DNA of 64,000 nt from CAZEER01 sp964511215 (GTDB lineage Bacteria; Fidelibacterota; Marinisomatia; Marinisomatales; UBA1611). The position numbers were made by a program, and so were the translations under genes. The notes under the pieces are model-generated. The model saw only the letters and a list, made by a program, of their open reading frames with translations. It was not told where the DNA came from and ran no database searches. Shown piece after piece: positions 54,680-63,199 of the stretch; positions within the stretch are counted from its first letter, which is position 1; each line of letters starts with the position of its first letter. The stretch covers positions 1 through 64,000 of the forward strand of contig CAZEER010000004.1 in assembly GCA_964511215.1 (NCBI GenBank). The letters are read 5' to 3'.

Positions 54680-55810
54680 GTGTCGTTATCTGTACAAAAC
54701 CTCATTGATTGTCATTTAGATAATCCTATTATAGCACAAGGTTCTACTGGTGCAGGTAGTAAACATATAGCTACGGATGCTTCAATAAAAAATAAAATTG
54801 AGGTATTACTTTGTGGGATCAAAAATGGAATAAAAATTATAGATACCGCACCTAGTTATGAAGATGGGCATGCTGAAGAAATTGTTGGGCAAGTTATTCA
54901 ACGGATAAATAGAGATAATATAATTTTATGTACTAAGTTTGAACCAGATTCAAACTCTTACCATGGTGTTATTAAATCAGTAGATCAAAGTTTAAAAAGA
55001 CTTCAAACAGATTATATTGATATTTATCAAGCTCATTGGCCAAATCCAGAAATACCGATATCAGAAACAATGAGAGCACTCAATGAGTTATTGGACCAAG
55101 GAAAAATCAGATATATAGGAGTTTGTAATTTTACTAAGAATGAAATTATAGAAGCAGAAAAATATCTTAAGAATACAAATATTGTAAGTATACAAGCAGA
55201 GTACAATTTAAATAATAGAATGGCGGAAAATGAATTATTCCAGTTTTGTAAATTAAATAGAAAATTATTTTTTGCATATAATCTTTTTAATCAAGGCCGT
55301 CTAAAGAAAAATAGTTTTATTGTTTCCTTAGCTAATAAATATGGTGTAAGTGTGCATCAAATTATAATTAATTGGTCAATTGAAAATAATTTTGTAATAC
55401 CTATTTTGAATTCAATTAGTAAAGACCATACATTGCAAAATGCGAAGGCAATTAACATTAATCTTACTCGGAAAGATATATACTCTATTAATAATAAATT
55501 CAGAAATCAAACCAAGTTGATAGATACAAAGGATATTCAGGTAATAGATTATGATATAGATGATACACATAAAATCTATACAAATATTGATGATGCTATA
55601 AAAAATAAATTCAAGATAAAACCTAGTCCAGTTTCTCTATCGAAAGAGATTGAAAAAGGGAGATTACTAAAGCCCATTGATTTGGTATTGAATAAACATT
55701 CAAAAAATTCAAAATATTTATTATTACATGGTAGAATTAGATATTGGGCATGGGTGATTGCTTATAATGGGAAAAAACCTATTCCAGCAAATATTTTAGA
55801 TCTAGATTGA
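54680..55810 (+). CDS. Aldo/keto reductase with C-terminal ParB-like domain (copy 2)
   Basis: The 376-residue paralogue has the same domain order: AKR barrel with IIDTAPSYEDGHAEEIVG, IILCTKFEPDSNS and DIYQAHWPNPEIP, then from about 290 a ParB-like part (RLLKPIDLVLNKHSKNSKY; LLHGRIRYWAWVIAYNGK). Similarity to copy 1 is modest and spread over the whole length, so this is an old duplication rather than a recent one. GTG at 54680 is the likely start. It precedes an epimerase gene by 10 bp. Confidence 0.85.
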   Translation: MSLSVQNLIDCHLDNPIIAQGSTGAGSKHIATDASIKNKIEVLLCGIKNGIKIIDTAPSYEDGHAEEIVGQVIQRINRDNIILCTKFEPDSNSYHGVIKSVDQSLKRLQTDYIDIYQAHWPNPEIPISETMRALNELLDQGKIRYIGVCNFTKNEIIEAEKYLKNTNIVSIQAEYNLNNRMAENELFQFCKLNRKLFFAYNLFNQGRLKKNSFIVSLANKYGVSVHQIIINWSIENNFVIPILNSISKDHTLQNAKAININLTRKDIYSINNKFRNQTKLIDTKDIQVIDYDIDDTHKIYTNIDDAIKNKFKIKPSPVSLSKEIEKGRLLKPIDLVLNKHSKNSKYLLLHGRIRYWAWVIAYNGKKPIPANILDLD

Positions 55811-55820
55811 AAAAAAGAAT

Positions 55821-56840
55821 TTGAAACAAGATAGGAATAACAATTTTTTTTATAAAAAAAAGAAGATATTAGTAACTGGTGGGACAGGAACTATTGGAAG
55901 TCTATTAGTAAAGAGATTAATTGATTATGGTGCAGAAGTAACAATTGCTTCTCTAGATAGTTTTGATCGTGCAAAAACGGTTTTAGGTAACACATTGAAT
56001 TATCATTGTATTGATTTAAGAGACCAAAATAACTGTATGGAAATTGTAGAAGGGCATGAATTTATTTTTCATCTTATGGCTGTTAAAGGGAATACTCAGA
56101 AAGGTATTTCAAATATATCAAAGGCATACGTCTCCCATTTACAATGCAATACAAATATGATGGAAGCAGCTTTTCAAAATAAAGTTAAAGGATATTTATT
56201 CATAGGAAGTATTTGTGAATATCCAGCTATTGATATCCGCCATGAAGATGATGCATGGAACGGCCCACCACAAGCAAATGATAAATGGGCAGGTATTTCC
56301 AAACTAGCTGGTGAAGCCCAAGCGGAGGCATATTTTCATGAATTTCAGTGGGATGCTGTTAAAATTTTAAGACTTTCAAACGTATATGGTCCATATGATG
56401 ACTTTAGTCCTATAACAGGCCAAGTAATACCATCATTAATTGCTAAAATGATTAATGCCAATGGGAAAGAAGTCATCATTGCAGGTGATGGTAGTGCCAT
56501 AAGGGATTTTATTTTTTCCGATGATACTGTTGATGCAATGTTATTAGCTATGAGTGACGCTCCAAGTTGTTTGCCAATAAATATAGGTAGTGGTAAAGGA
56601 TATAGTATCAAAGAACTTGCTGAAACCATTGGCAGTCTAGTCCCAATAGAGCCAAAATTAATATTTGATTCATCTCTTCCGACTGGTGATAAAATTCGTG
56701 TTCTAGATACTAGAAGGGCTAAAGAAGTATTAGGTTATAAACCAAAAACCACTATCAAAGAAGGGATAAAGAAAACTATAGAATGGTATATGAAAAATAA
56801 ATCTATAGCAGATTTAAGAGGAAAAGAATTGCATGGATGA
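55821..56840 (+). CDS. SDR-type NAD-dependent sugar epimerase/dehydratase (copy A)
   Basis: This 339-residue extended SDR has the NAD motif LVTGGTGTIGSLLVKRL near residue 17, then IFHLMAVKGN, RLSNVYGPYDD and SDDTVDAMLLAM. The catalytic Tyr-x-x-x-Lys is not at its usual place: the region reads NDKWAGISKLAGEAQAEAY, with Ala where Tyr would lie. The protein may therefore have an altered mechanism. TTG at 55821 is the start. It overlaps the next gene by 8 bp. Two related genes lie downstream (58700 and 59852). Confidence 0.85.
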   Translation: MKQDRNNNFFYKKKKILVTGGTGTIGSLLVKRLIDYGAEVTIASLDSFDRAKTVLGNTLNYHCIDLRDQNNCMEIVEGHEFIFHLMAVKGNTQKGISNISKAYVSHLQCNTNMMEAAFQNKVKGYLFIGSICEYPAIDIRHEDDAWNGPPQANDKWAGISKLAGEAQAEAYFHEFQWDAVKILRLSNVYGPYDDFSPITGQVIPSLIAKMINANGKEVIIAGDGSAIRDFIFSDDTVDAMLLAMSDAPSCLPINIGSGKGYSIKELAETIGSLVPIEPKLIFDSSLPTGDKIRVLDTRRAKEVLGYKPKTTIKEGIKKTIEWYMKNKSIADLRGKELHG

Positions 56841-57723
56841 ACGTAAAAGAATTATAGTACTCTCTTTTTCAGAAATTATAGATAGACTATCAATTCTTAA
56901 TATTAAAAGATTTTTTAATAAAAAGGATTCTATTGCATTATCAAAAGAAATACAAAAACTTTCTAATGATATTGATCTTTTTTTAGACAAGCATAAAATA
57001 TTATGTAATGCTCAACATTTTCGCTTAATTATATCTTTAGCTCAGATCAATTTGAGTATTTGGCTCATCAAAGAAGAAATGACTAATAACAAAAATAATT
57101 ATTTAAAGAATATGAAATTAGGTCACCAACTAAATGGGATTCGTAACCAAATAAAAAATAAGATTCTAAAAATTAATGGTTTATCAGAAGTGTCTTATGA
57201 AAAAACAAACACAGCTAGAGATAATCTAAGCGGGTGGTTTATTAGCGCTTTAAATGGGAATAATGATTCCATAAATAATAATAATGGGGAAAATGAATAC
57301 AAGTATTTATTATCTGAATTATTTGATAGAATGACAATATGCCAAATAAAAGAAATGTTATTTGAGAAAAAACAAAGGGAAGCTATTACCATTGATTTAA
57401 ATAATATTTCTCATGATATTGATTTAATAATAAATAGTCGGAAGATTAATAATTCAGGTAAAATTATCAATCTTGTAATCATTTTAGGACTATGTAACCT
57501 AATAGCATGGCGTGTAAAAGATAAAATGGAATTGGGATTAGATGACTATGATATAAACTTGCATTACTCTACTCAAATAATTAGTCTCAGGAATTTTGTT
57601 TTAAATTTATTAATAAAAGAATTTCAAGAAGAAACTAGTATTAATAGTAAAGCCATATTTTTTGAGGATCCTCTAGATATAAGCATTGCTTCTATTATTA
57701 GAGATCTAGAACAAAATAAATAA
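56833..57723 (+). CDS. Uncharacterised helical protein made of two tandem domains
   Basis: I cannot assign a family. The 296-residue, all-helical protein has two homologous halves: FSEIIDRLSILNIKRF at about residue 12 and LSELFDRMTICQIKEM at about 160. Each is followed by a KEIQ/ITIDLNN-type helix ending in DIDLFL or DIDLII, and a third helix with NLSIWLIKEEM or NLIAWRVKDKM. An Asn-rich linker joins them. No signal peptide or membrane helix is present. It overlaps the preceding epimerase by 8 bp and precedes a methyltransferase. Related E(I/L)IDRLS motifs occur in small proteins of other glycan loci, as far as I recall. Confidence 0.75.
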   Translation: MDERKRIIVLSFSEIIDRLSILNIKRFFNKKDSIALSKEIQKLSNDIDLFLDKHKILCNAQHFRLIISLAQINLSIWLIKEEMTNNKNNYLKNMKLGHQLNGIRNQIKNKILKINGLSEVSYEKTNTARDNLSGWFISALNGNNDSINNNNGENEYKYLLSELFDRMTICQIKEMLFEKKQREAITIDLNNISHDIDLIINSRKINNSGKIINLVIILGLCNLIAWRVKDKMELGLDDYDINLHYSTQIISLRNFVLNLLIKEFQEETSINSKAIFFEDPLDISIASIIRDLEQNK

Positions 57724-57754
57724 AATGATAAATAATTGAAAGAATGAATAATTT

Positions 57755-58690
57755 ATGGAAAATGATATTTTACAATTAACTATTCAAGATATAGCATCTC
57801 TTTTTGACGTCTCAGAGTCAGATATAGGCCCAATAGGTAATCCAATTATAAATAATAATGATTTTAGATATAAAAAAATTAAAAATAAGGAAAAAGATAA
57901 CCTAATAATTGAAATTTTAGAAAAGATAGATGATAATCAATTATGGGTTTCTGGTAATGATAAACAAGATATTTGGCAAAAAGGGTGGTCAGAAAATCTT
58001 GAGGATTATAAAAAAAATCAAGATAATGCATCATTAATACCGAAATTTATTGTTCCTAATCGCGCCATGCGTCTATTTTATGAATATATAATTCCTACTT
58101 CAGGTGACTTTGAATTTAATGTTATTGATATTTATAGAAGATGGCTTTTCATTAAATATTTATCAGATGCCAAAAATATATTTGAATTTGGCTGTGGATC
58201 TTGTCAACATTTACCTATCTTATCAAAACTTTTTCCTAATAAAAAAATTCATGGTTTAGACTGGGCACCTATTACAAAAGAGATTATTGATCAGATTATA
58301 AAAAACACAGGATGGAATCTTGAAGGGCATATTTTTGATATGTATAATCCATATGATTTGCATGAATTAAATAGTGAAAGTGGAATTTATACTTTTGGTG
58401 CAATGGAACAACTAGGAAATAAGTTTTATCCATTTATCGAATATCTTCTATCAAAAAAACCTAAAATAATAATTAATGTTGAAACTATTATTGAATTTTA
58501 TAATAAAAATAATTTAGTTGACTACCTTGCATTAAAATATGTTAAAAAAAGAAACTACTTAAATGGATATCTTACATTTTTAAGACAACTAGAGAATGAA
58601 GATAAAATTAAAATTATAAAATCAAATAAAGTTTGTTTTGGCAGTCAATATCATGATCCATATTCACTAACAATTTGGTCTGTTAATTAA
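57755..58690 (+). CDS. Class I SAM-dependent methyltransferase
   Basis: The 311-residue protein has an N-terminal helical extension (about 1-130) and then a Rossmann methyltransferase core, with the SAM loop IFEFGCGSCQHLPILSKLF, the acidic motif-II HGLDWAPITKE and motif IV YTFGAMEQLGNKF. Substrate is unknown; it lies between a helical protein and an epimerase in the glycan cluster, so sugar O- or N-methylation is likely. The start is ATG at 57755. Confidence 0.82.
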   Translation: MENDILQLTIQDIASLFDVSESDIGPIGNPIINNNDFRYKKIKNKEKDNLIIEILEKIDDNQLWVSGNDKQDIWQKGWSENLEDYKKNQDNASLIPKFIVPNRAMRLFYEYIIPTSGDFEFNVIDIYRRWLFIKYLSDAKNIFEFGCGSCQHLPILSKLFPNKKIHGLDWAPITKEIIDQIIKNTGWNLEGHIFDMYNPYDLHELNSESGIYTFGAMEQLGNKFYPFIEYLLSKKPKIIINVETIIEFYNKNNLVDYLALKYVKKRNYLNGYLTFLRQLENEDKIKIIKSNKVCFGSQYHDPYSLTIWSVN

Positions 58691-58699
58691 TTTTTATTT

Positions 58700-59686
58700 A
58701 TGATAAAATCAAAAATATTAAAATCTTTTACTAAAAAAAAGGTATTGGTAACTGGTGGTACAGGTATGATTGGAAGGGAAATAGTGAAAATTCTTTGTGA
58801 AGTTGGATCTGATGTTACAATAGTATCTCTTGATGAAATAATTATTGATAATAGAGCCAAGCATATAAATGCAGACCTCACTGATTTTAATGTTTGCAAA
58901 TCAGTTACAGATGGGATTGATTATGTATTTCATATTGCAGGAATAAAAGGTTCAATTGAAGTAACAAAATCAAAACCAGCCAATTTTTTTGTTCCATTAC
59001 TAATGTTTAATACTAATATCTTGGAAGCTTCTAGAATTAATGGTATAAAAAAATTAGTATATACAAGTTCTATTGGAGCATACTCTAATGCCGAAGTTTT
59101 TATAGAAACTAGTAATCGAGAAGGTTTTCCAATGGACACTTATCCTGGTTGGTCTAAACGAATGGCGGAATTACAAATTAAAGCTTATAAAGAGCAATAT
59201 GGATTGGATTGGTCAGTTGTTCGCCCATGCAATGTTTACGGACCGGGTGACAATTTTGATCCTCATAATGCTATGGTTATTCCTTCTCTTATGATGCGAA
59301 TACATAGAGGTGAAAATCCATTGGTTGTTTGGGGAGATGGTTCAGCGATTAGAGATTTTGCTTTTAATCGAGATATTGCTGAAGGTATTATTCTAGCACT
59401 GCATTATGGCACTAGAGGTGATTTTGTAAACCTTGGCAGTGGAAAGTGTGTCACTATCAAAGAACTAATCCAAACCTTACAAAGTTTTATTGATTTCAAT
59501 TATAAATTTGACAATTCTAAGCCATCTGGTTTTCATAAAAGAGTAATGAATATAGATCGCGCTCGTGATTGGATTAATTATAATCCTACAACCTTGCTTG
59601 TAGATGGTTTGATAGAGACGTGGAATTGGTTTCAAAAAAATCAAGATGAGTATTTAAAAAGAAAAAATTATTTTGTAGATGAATGA
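58700..59686 (+). CDS. SDR-type NAD-dependent sugar epimerase/dehydratase (copy B)
   Basis: This 328-residue extended SDR has VLVTGGTGMIGREIVKIL, YVFHIAGIKGSIEV, VRPCNVYGPGDNFD and RDFAFNRDIAEGIILAL. In the catalytic region (TYPGWSKRMAEL) the Tyr is five residues before Lys instead of four. It is closely related to copies A and C and probably arose with them. ATG at 58700; the stop overlaps a 32-codon micro-ORF by 4 bp. Confidence 0.88.
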   Translation: MIKSKILKSFTKKKVLVTGGTGMIGREIVKILCEVGSDVTIVSLDEIIIDNRAKHINADLTDFNVCKSVTDGIDYVFHIAGIKGSIEVTKSKPANFFVPLLMFNTNILEASRINGIKKLVYTSSIGAYSNAEVFIETSNREGFPMDTYPGWSKRMAELQIKAYKEQYGLDWSVVRPCNVYGPGDNFDPHNAMVIPSLMMRIHRGENPLVVWGDGSAIRDFAFNRDIAEGIILALHYGTRGDFVNLGSGKCVTIKELIQTLQSFIDFNYKFDNSKPSGFHKRVMNIDRARDWINYNPTTLLVDGLIETWNWFQKNQDEYLKRKNYFVDE

Positions 59687-59781
59687 ATGTAGAAGAGTCA
59701 CAACTATATGGGGTATTTAAGATGTTAATTGATGATTCTCAAGATTACAGATTCTATCTCAGAAAAAATATTAAGAGGTAG
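59683..59781 (+). CDS. Possible micro-ORF or gene remnant coupled to the epimerase stop
   Basis: ATGA at 59683-59686 joins the epimerase stop to a 32-codon frame (MNVEESQLYGVFKMLIDDSQ and so on, ending IKR). Coupling by ATGA is usual in this genome for genuine genes, so it may be a real start whose gene has been shortened. No family is recognisable, and the next 70 bp up to copy C contain no other convincing frame. Low confidence. Confidence 0.25.
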   Translation: MNVEESQLYGVFKMLIDDSQDYRFYLRKNIKR

Positions 59782-59851
59782 TCTATGGTGATCAAAAAAC
59801 TTGAACAATGGTAAGTTGTTTATAAAGAAAATTTGGTTATTTTTTTAAAAA

Positions 59852-60832
59852 ATGTACTTTAAATCAAAAAACATTCTAGTGACAGGTGGTGCGGGTTTTA
59901 TAGGAATTAATCTGATTGAAAAATTAGTAACACTTGGTGCAAATGTTACTGCGACATTATATAAAAAAACTCCTTTAAGGAAAAATAATGATGTCAAATA
60001 TATTTATTGTGACTTACGTAAACCTGAAGATTGCAGGATAGTGTGTAAAAATATTGATTATATATTTATGTGTGCAGCAAATACATCTGGATCAAAAGTT
60101 ATAGCAGAAACTCCTTTAGTTCATTTTACACCAAATATTCTTATGAATGTCAATATGCTTGATGCAGCTTTTAATGCTAATGTAGATAAATTTTTATTTA
60201 TTAGTAGTAATACTGTTTATCCATTCACTGATTACCCGGTAAAGGAAGATGATGTAAATAATCAATTTTATGAAAGTTATCACATTGTTGCATGGATGAA
60301 ACGTTTTACGGAAATTGTTTGCGATATGTATACCAATAGAATAAAAAGCCCAATGAAAACTGTGGTTGTTAGGCCTGGAAATCTTTATGGTCCTTATGAT
60401 AAATTTACATGGGAAAAATCAAAAGTCATACCTGCCCTAATACGAAGAGCAATTGAGAGGCAAGATCCATTTGTCGTTTGGGGAGATGGCATGGATTTGA
60501 AAGATTTTCTTTATATAGATGACTATATATTGGGTATGATTTTAGCAATGGAAAAATTAAATGAATTTAATCCAATAAATATAGCATATGGCAAGCCTTT
60601 TACAATTCGAGATGTATTATCTAATATATTGAATGCAACTGATTATAATAATGCTAGAGTGGAGTATGATTCATCTAAACCCTCTATGATTCCTAAGAGA
60701 ATGATAGATATTTCTCTAGCAAAAAAAATACTAGATTGGTCACCAAAATTTTCAATTGAAGATGGCATAGAGAAAACAGTGGATTGGTATAAGGAAATAT
60801 ATAGTAATAAAACCCCAGAAGATTTAGAATGA
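59852..60832 (+). CDS. SDR-type NAD-dependent sugar epimerase/dehydratase (copy C)
   Basis: This 326-residue extended SDR has ILVTGGAGFIGINLIEKLV, YIFMCAANTSGSKV, VVRPGNLYGPYDKFTWEKS and KDFLYIDDYILGMILAM. The catalytic region FYESYHIVAWMKRFTEIV has Tyr residues but none exactly four residues before the candidate Lys. Its closest relatives in the window are copies A and B. It overlaps an hddA-like remnant by 4 bp. Product is probably an NDP-sugar, although the substrate cannot be read from sequence. Confidence 0.86.
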   Translation: MYFKSKNILVTGGAGFIGINLIEKLVTLGANVTATLYKKTPLRKNNDVKYIYCDLRKPEDCRIVCKNIDYIFMCAANTSGSKVIAETPLVHFTPNILMNVNMLDAAFNANVDKFLFISSNTVYPFTDYPVKEDDVNNQFYESYHIVAWMKRFTEIVCDMYTNRIKSPMKTVVVRPGNLYGPYDKFTWEKSKVIPALIRRAIERQDPFVVWGDGMDLKDFLYIDDYILGMILAMEKLNEFNPINIAYGKPFTIRDVLSNILNATDYNNARVEYDSSKPSMIPKRMIDISLAKKILDWSPKFSIEDGIEKTVDWYKEIYSNKTPEDLE

Positions 60833-60921
60833 TTATTAGTCGAACACCTTTTAGAATTTCCTTTGATGAAATTGGTACCCCAAGTGATTTAAATGCTTTA
60901 GATAGGAAGATGAAAAATTAA
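60829..60921 (+). pseudogene. Remnant fusing an HddA-like start to a nucleotidyltransferase-like end
   Basis: A 30-residue frame begins MIISRTPFRISF, the usual opening of GHMP-type heptose-7-phosphate kinases (HddA). It ends DEIGTPSDLNALDRKMKN, which resembles the end of sugar-phosphate nucleotidyltransferases (an HddC-like DIGTP motif). The bodies of both genes are missing. A deletion that fused the two ends fits, and both enzymes belong to GDP-heptose synthesis. It starts ATGA-coupled to copy C and sits directly before the glycosyltransferase. Confidence 0.6.
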
Positions 60922-61960
60922 TTTAACGAAAAATCCAAAGATTTCTGTTTTCACCTCCTGTCTAAATGGTGGAAAGTACATTCGCTACACACTCGATTCG
61001 ATACTTAAACAAAACTATAATGATTTTGAAATTGTTCTTGTTGATGGAGGAAGTAGTGATAATACTCATGAAATACTTAAAACTTATGAAAATGAAAAAC
61101 GATTAAAAATCTTTGTTGAACCTGGGCTAAATGCATATGATGGATTCATGTCAGCATTAAACCGATCTACTGGTGATTATGTAATGCTTATGCCAATTTC
61201 AGATTGTTACAATGGTATGTCTTGGTTTCAAAGGTGTGTTGAAATTCTTGATGAGAATGAGGATATATCTCTAGTGCATGGTAAGTCAATGGAATTCAAT
61301 GAGAATTACGACACAAATATTTCTTCAGTTACAAATATTAATTTCCCTTCGGGAAAATCATTTTTACCATTTTGGTTCGCTAGGTTCTTCTTATATGGTG
61401 AACTTACTTATTGCGTAAGACGAAAGGTTTATAAAAAATGCATAAGCACAAAATTACCTGGAGAAGATACATTTATGAAAAAACAGAATGCTGGTGAAAG
61501 TAAATATGCTTTTTTTAATCCGGATATGAAATTTTCGTATAACTTTAATCGTTTTGGATATCTTTCTTATTTTATACCTATTGTAGCTGGTCATGTAAGA
61601 TCCCACCCTGTTACAGTTTCAGTTGCAAGAAAACAAATTGATTTAAATACTGCAGTTTTTTACACAAAAAAAGTAAATGAATACAAAGCGCAGATTTTTA
61701 AGAAAAAAAAGATACACTCTTTTAGAGATGGTCAAGGAAAGGTTATGAATACAATTGATGGGAATAAACTAAAAAATTTAATTAAAGATGTAATTACATA
61801 TAGAATGAATGCAGAGAGTTTTGCTTTTAATTATGATGATACACTAAATCTAAGGTTTGGAAACTTTATAAGTATTATAAAAAGTGTAACAGTTTTCCTT
61901 ATAAGAAATTTTATTTACTATTTTTATTACAACAAATATTTGTTTAAGGGATTCAAATAA
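60917..61960 (+). CDS. Family 2 glycosyltransferase with obscured start
   Basis: The frame is open from just after a TGA at 60911-60913 and encodes a GT2 N-terminus, KNPKISVFTSCLNGGKYI and FEIVLVDGGSSDNTHEIL, then YVMLMPISDCYN. A later ATG at 61148 lies inside the catalytic domain and cannot be the start. No ATG, GTG or TTG precedes the first strand in this frame. ATT at 60917 is the first candidate. Alternatively, one base lost from the A5 run at 60913-60917 would join the ATG at 60910 to this frame and give MKINLTKNPKIS. The C-terminus ends in a hydrophobic helix (IKSVTVFLIRNFIYYFYYN). Confidence 0.82.
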   Translation: MNLTKNPKISVFTSCLNGGKYIRYTLDSILKQNYNDFEIVLVDGGSSDNTHEILKTYENEKRLKIFVEPGLNAYDGFMSALNRSTGDYVMLMPISDCYNGMSWFQRCVEILDENEDISLVHGKSMEFNENYDTNISSVTNINFPSGKSFLPFWFARFFLYGELTYCVRRKVYKKCISTKLPGEDTFMKKQNAGESKYAFFNPDMKFSYNFNRFGYLSYFIPIVAGHVRSHPVTVSVARKQIDLNTAVFYTKKVNEYKAQIFKKKKIHSFRDGQGKVMNTIDGNKLKNLIKDVITYRMNAESFAFNYDDTLNLRFGNFISIIKSVTVFLIRNFIYYFYYNKYLFKGFK

Positions 61961-61975
61961 TCTGAAGAAATTTTT

Positions 61976-63199
61976 ATGAAATGTAAGGTTTGTTCAAAAT
62001 TAATTTATCCATTTATGTCATTTGGATCTATGCCTATTGCAAATGGGTTTTTATCAAAAAATCAGTTCAAGAATGAATATTATTTTGATATGGAAGTTGT
62101 TTTTTGTACTAATTGCTATATGTTTCAACTTTTTCAACAGCCACCTCGAGAAAAAATGTTTAATGAAACCTATGCATTTTATTCAGGTACTTCAAAAATG
62201 ATGGATTTACACTTTAAAAAATTGAGTGATGATATTAAACTACAGTATTTGAGTGATCTATCCGACCCATTCGTTATTGAGATCGGAAGTAATGATGGAA
62301 TACTATTAAATAATTTTAAAAATGATGGTATAAAGCATTTAGGTATTGAACCATCAAAAAATGTTGCATCAGTAGCAATAGAAAAAAATATTAATACAAT
62401 GGTTAATTTTTTTGGTATGTCACTATCAAAAAAAATTTTGAATGAATATGGCCAATGCGATATTTTCGTGGCTGCTAATGTGATGTGTCATATTGCCAAT
62501 ATAAAATCAATTTTTGAATCTATAAAATTACTTTTGAAACCCAATGGGGTTTTGATTTTTGAAGATCCTTATTTGGGCGATGTTATTGAAAAGACTACAT
62601 ATGATCAGATTTATGATGAACATGTTTTTCTTTTTTCATTACACTCAATCCAGCATTTAGTGCATTTATTTGATATGGAGGTCATAGATATAAATCATTT
62701 GGAAGCCCATGGTGGTTCATTGAGATACACGGTCGCTCATAGAGGTAATCGCATCGTACGTGATATAGTTGAAAAACAATTATTACATGAGAAAAATCTA
62801 GGACTTACACATCCAAAAACTTTTGAAGATTTCAAAAATAAATGTAATAATTATAAATCTGATCTAATTACCTTATTAAATAATATCAAATCAGATGGTT
62901 TTTCCATCGCAGGTTATGCTGCTACATCAAAAAGTACTACAATTATGAATTACTGTGGAATTGGATCAAACCATCTTGATTTTATATCTGATATAACTCC
63001 CCTTAAGCAAGGTAAATACAGCCCTGGGACACATATACCTATTGTTTCTAATCAATATTTTAAATGTAATTATCCTGATTATGCTTTGTTGTTTGCTTAT
63101 AATCATCAGGAGGAAATTTTTCAAAAAGAAAAAGAGTTTATTAGAAATGGAGGGAAATGGATCACTTATGTTCCTGAACTAAAAATTATTAATGATTAA
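61976..63199 (+). CDS. NovU/TylCIII-type sugar C-methyltransferase
   Basis: The 407-residue protein has an N-terminal zinc-finger-like Cys set (MKCKVCSKLI and FCTNCYMFQL), a SAM-binding core (FVIEIGSNDGILLNNF; LGIEPSKNVASVA) and the C-terminal GYAATSKSTTIMNYC. That order is the Methyltransf_13/11/14 layout of enzymes that methylate C3 of keto-sugar nucleotides to make branched deoxysugars. It starts at 61976 and overlaps the aminotransferase gene by 8 bp. It is the clearest indicator that the locus builds a branched sugar. Confidence 0.92.
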   Translation: MKCKVCSKLIYPFMSFGSMPIANGFLSKNQFKNEYYFDMEVVFCTNCYMFQLFQQPPREKMFNETYAFYSGTSKMMDLHFKKLSDDIKLQYLSDLSDPFVIEIGSNDGILLNNFKNDGIKHLGIEPSKNVASVAIEKNINTMVNFFGMSLSKKILNEYGQCDIFVAANVMCHIANIKSIFESIKLLLKPNGVLIFEDPYLGDVIEKTTYDQIYDEHVFLFSLHSIQHLVHLFDMEVIDINHLEAHGGSLRYTVAHRGNRIVRDIVEKQLLHEKNLGLTHPKTFEDFKNKCNNYKSDLITLLNNIKSDGFSIAGYAATSKSTTIMNYCGIGSNHLDFISDITPLKQGKYSPGTHIPIVSNQYFKCNYPDYALLFAYNHQEEIFQKEKEFIRNGGKWITYVPELKIIND

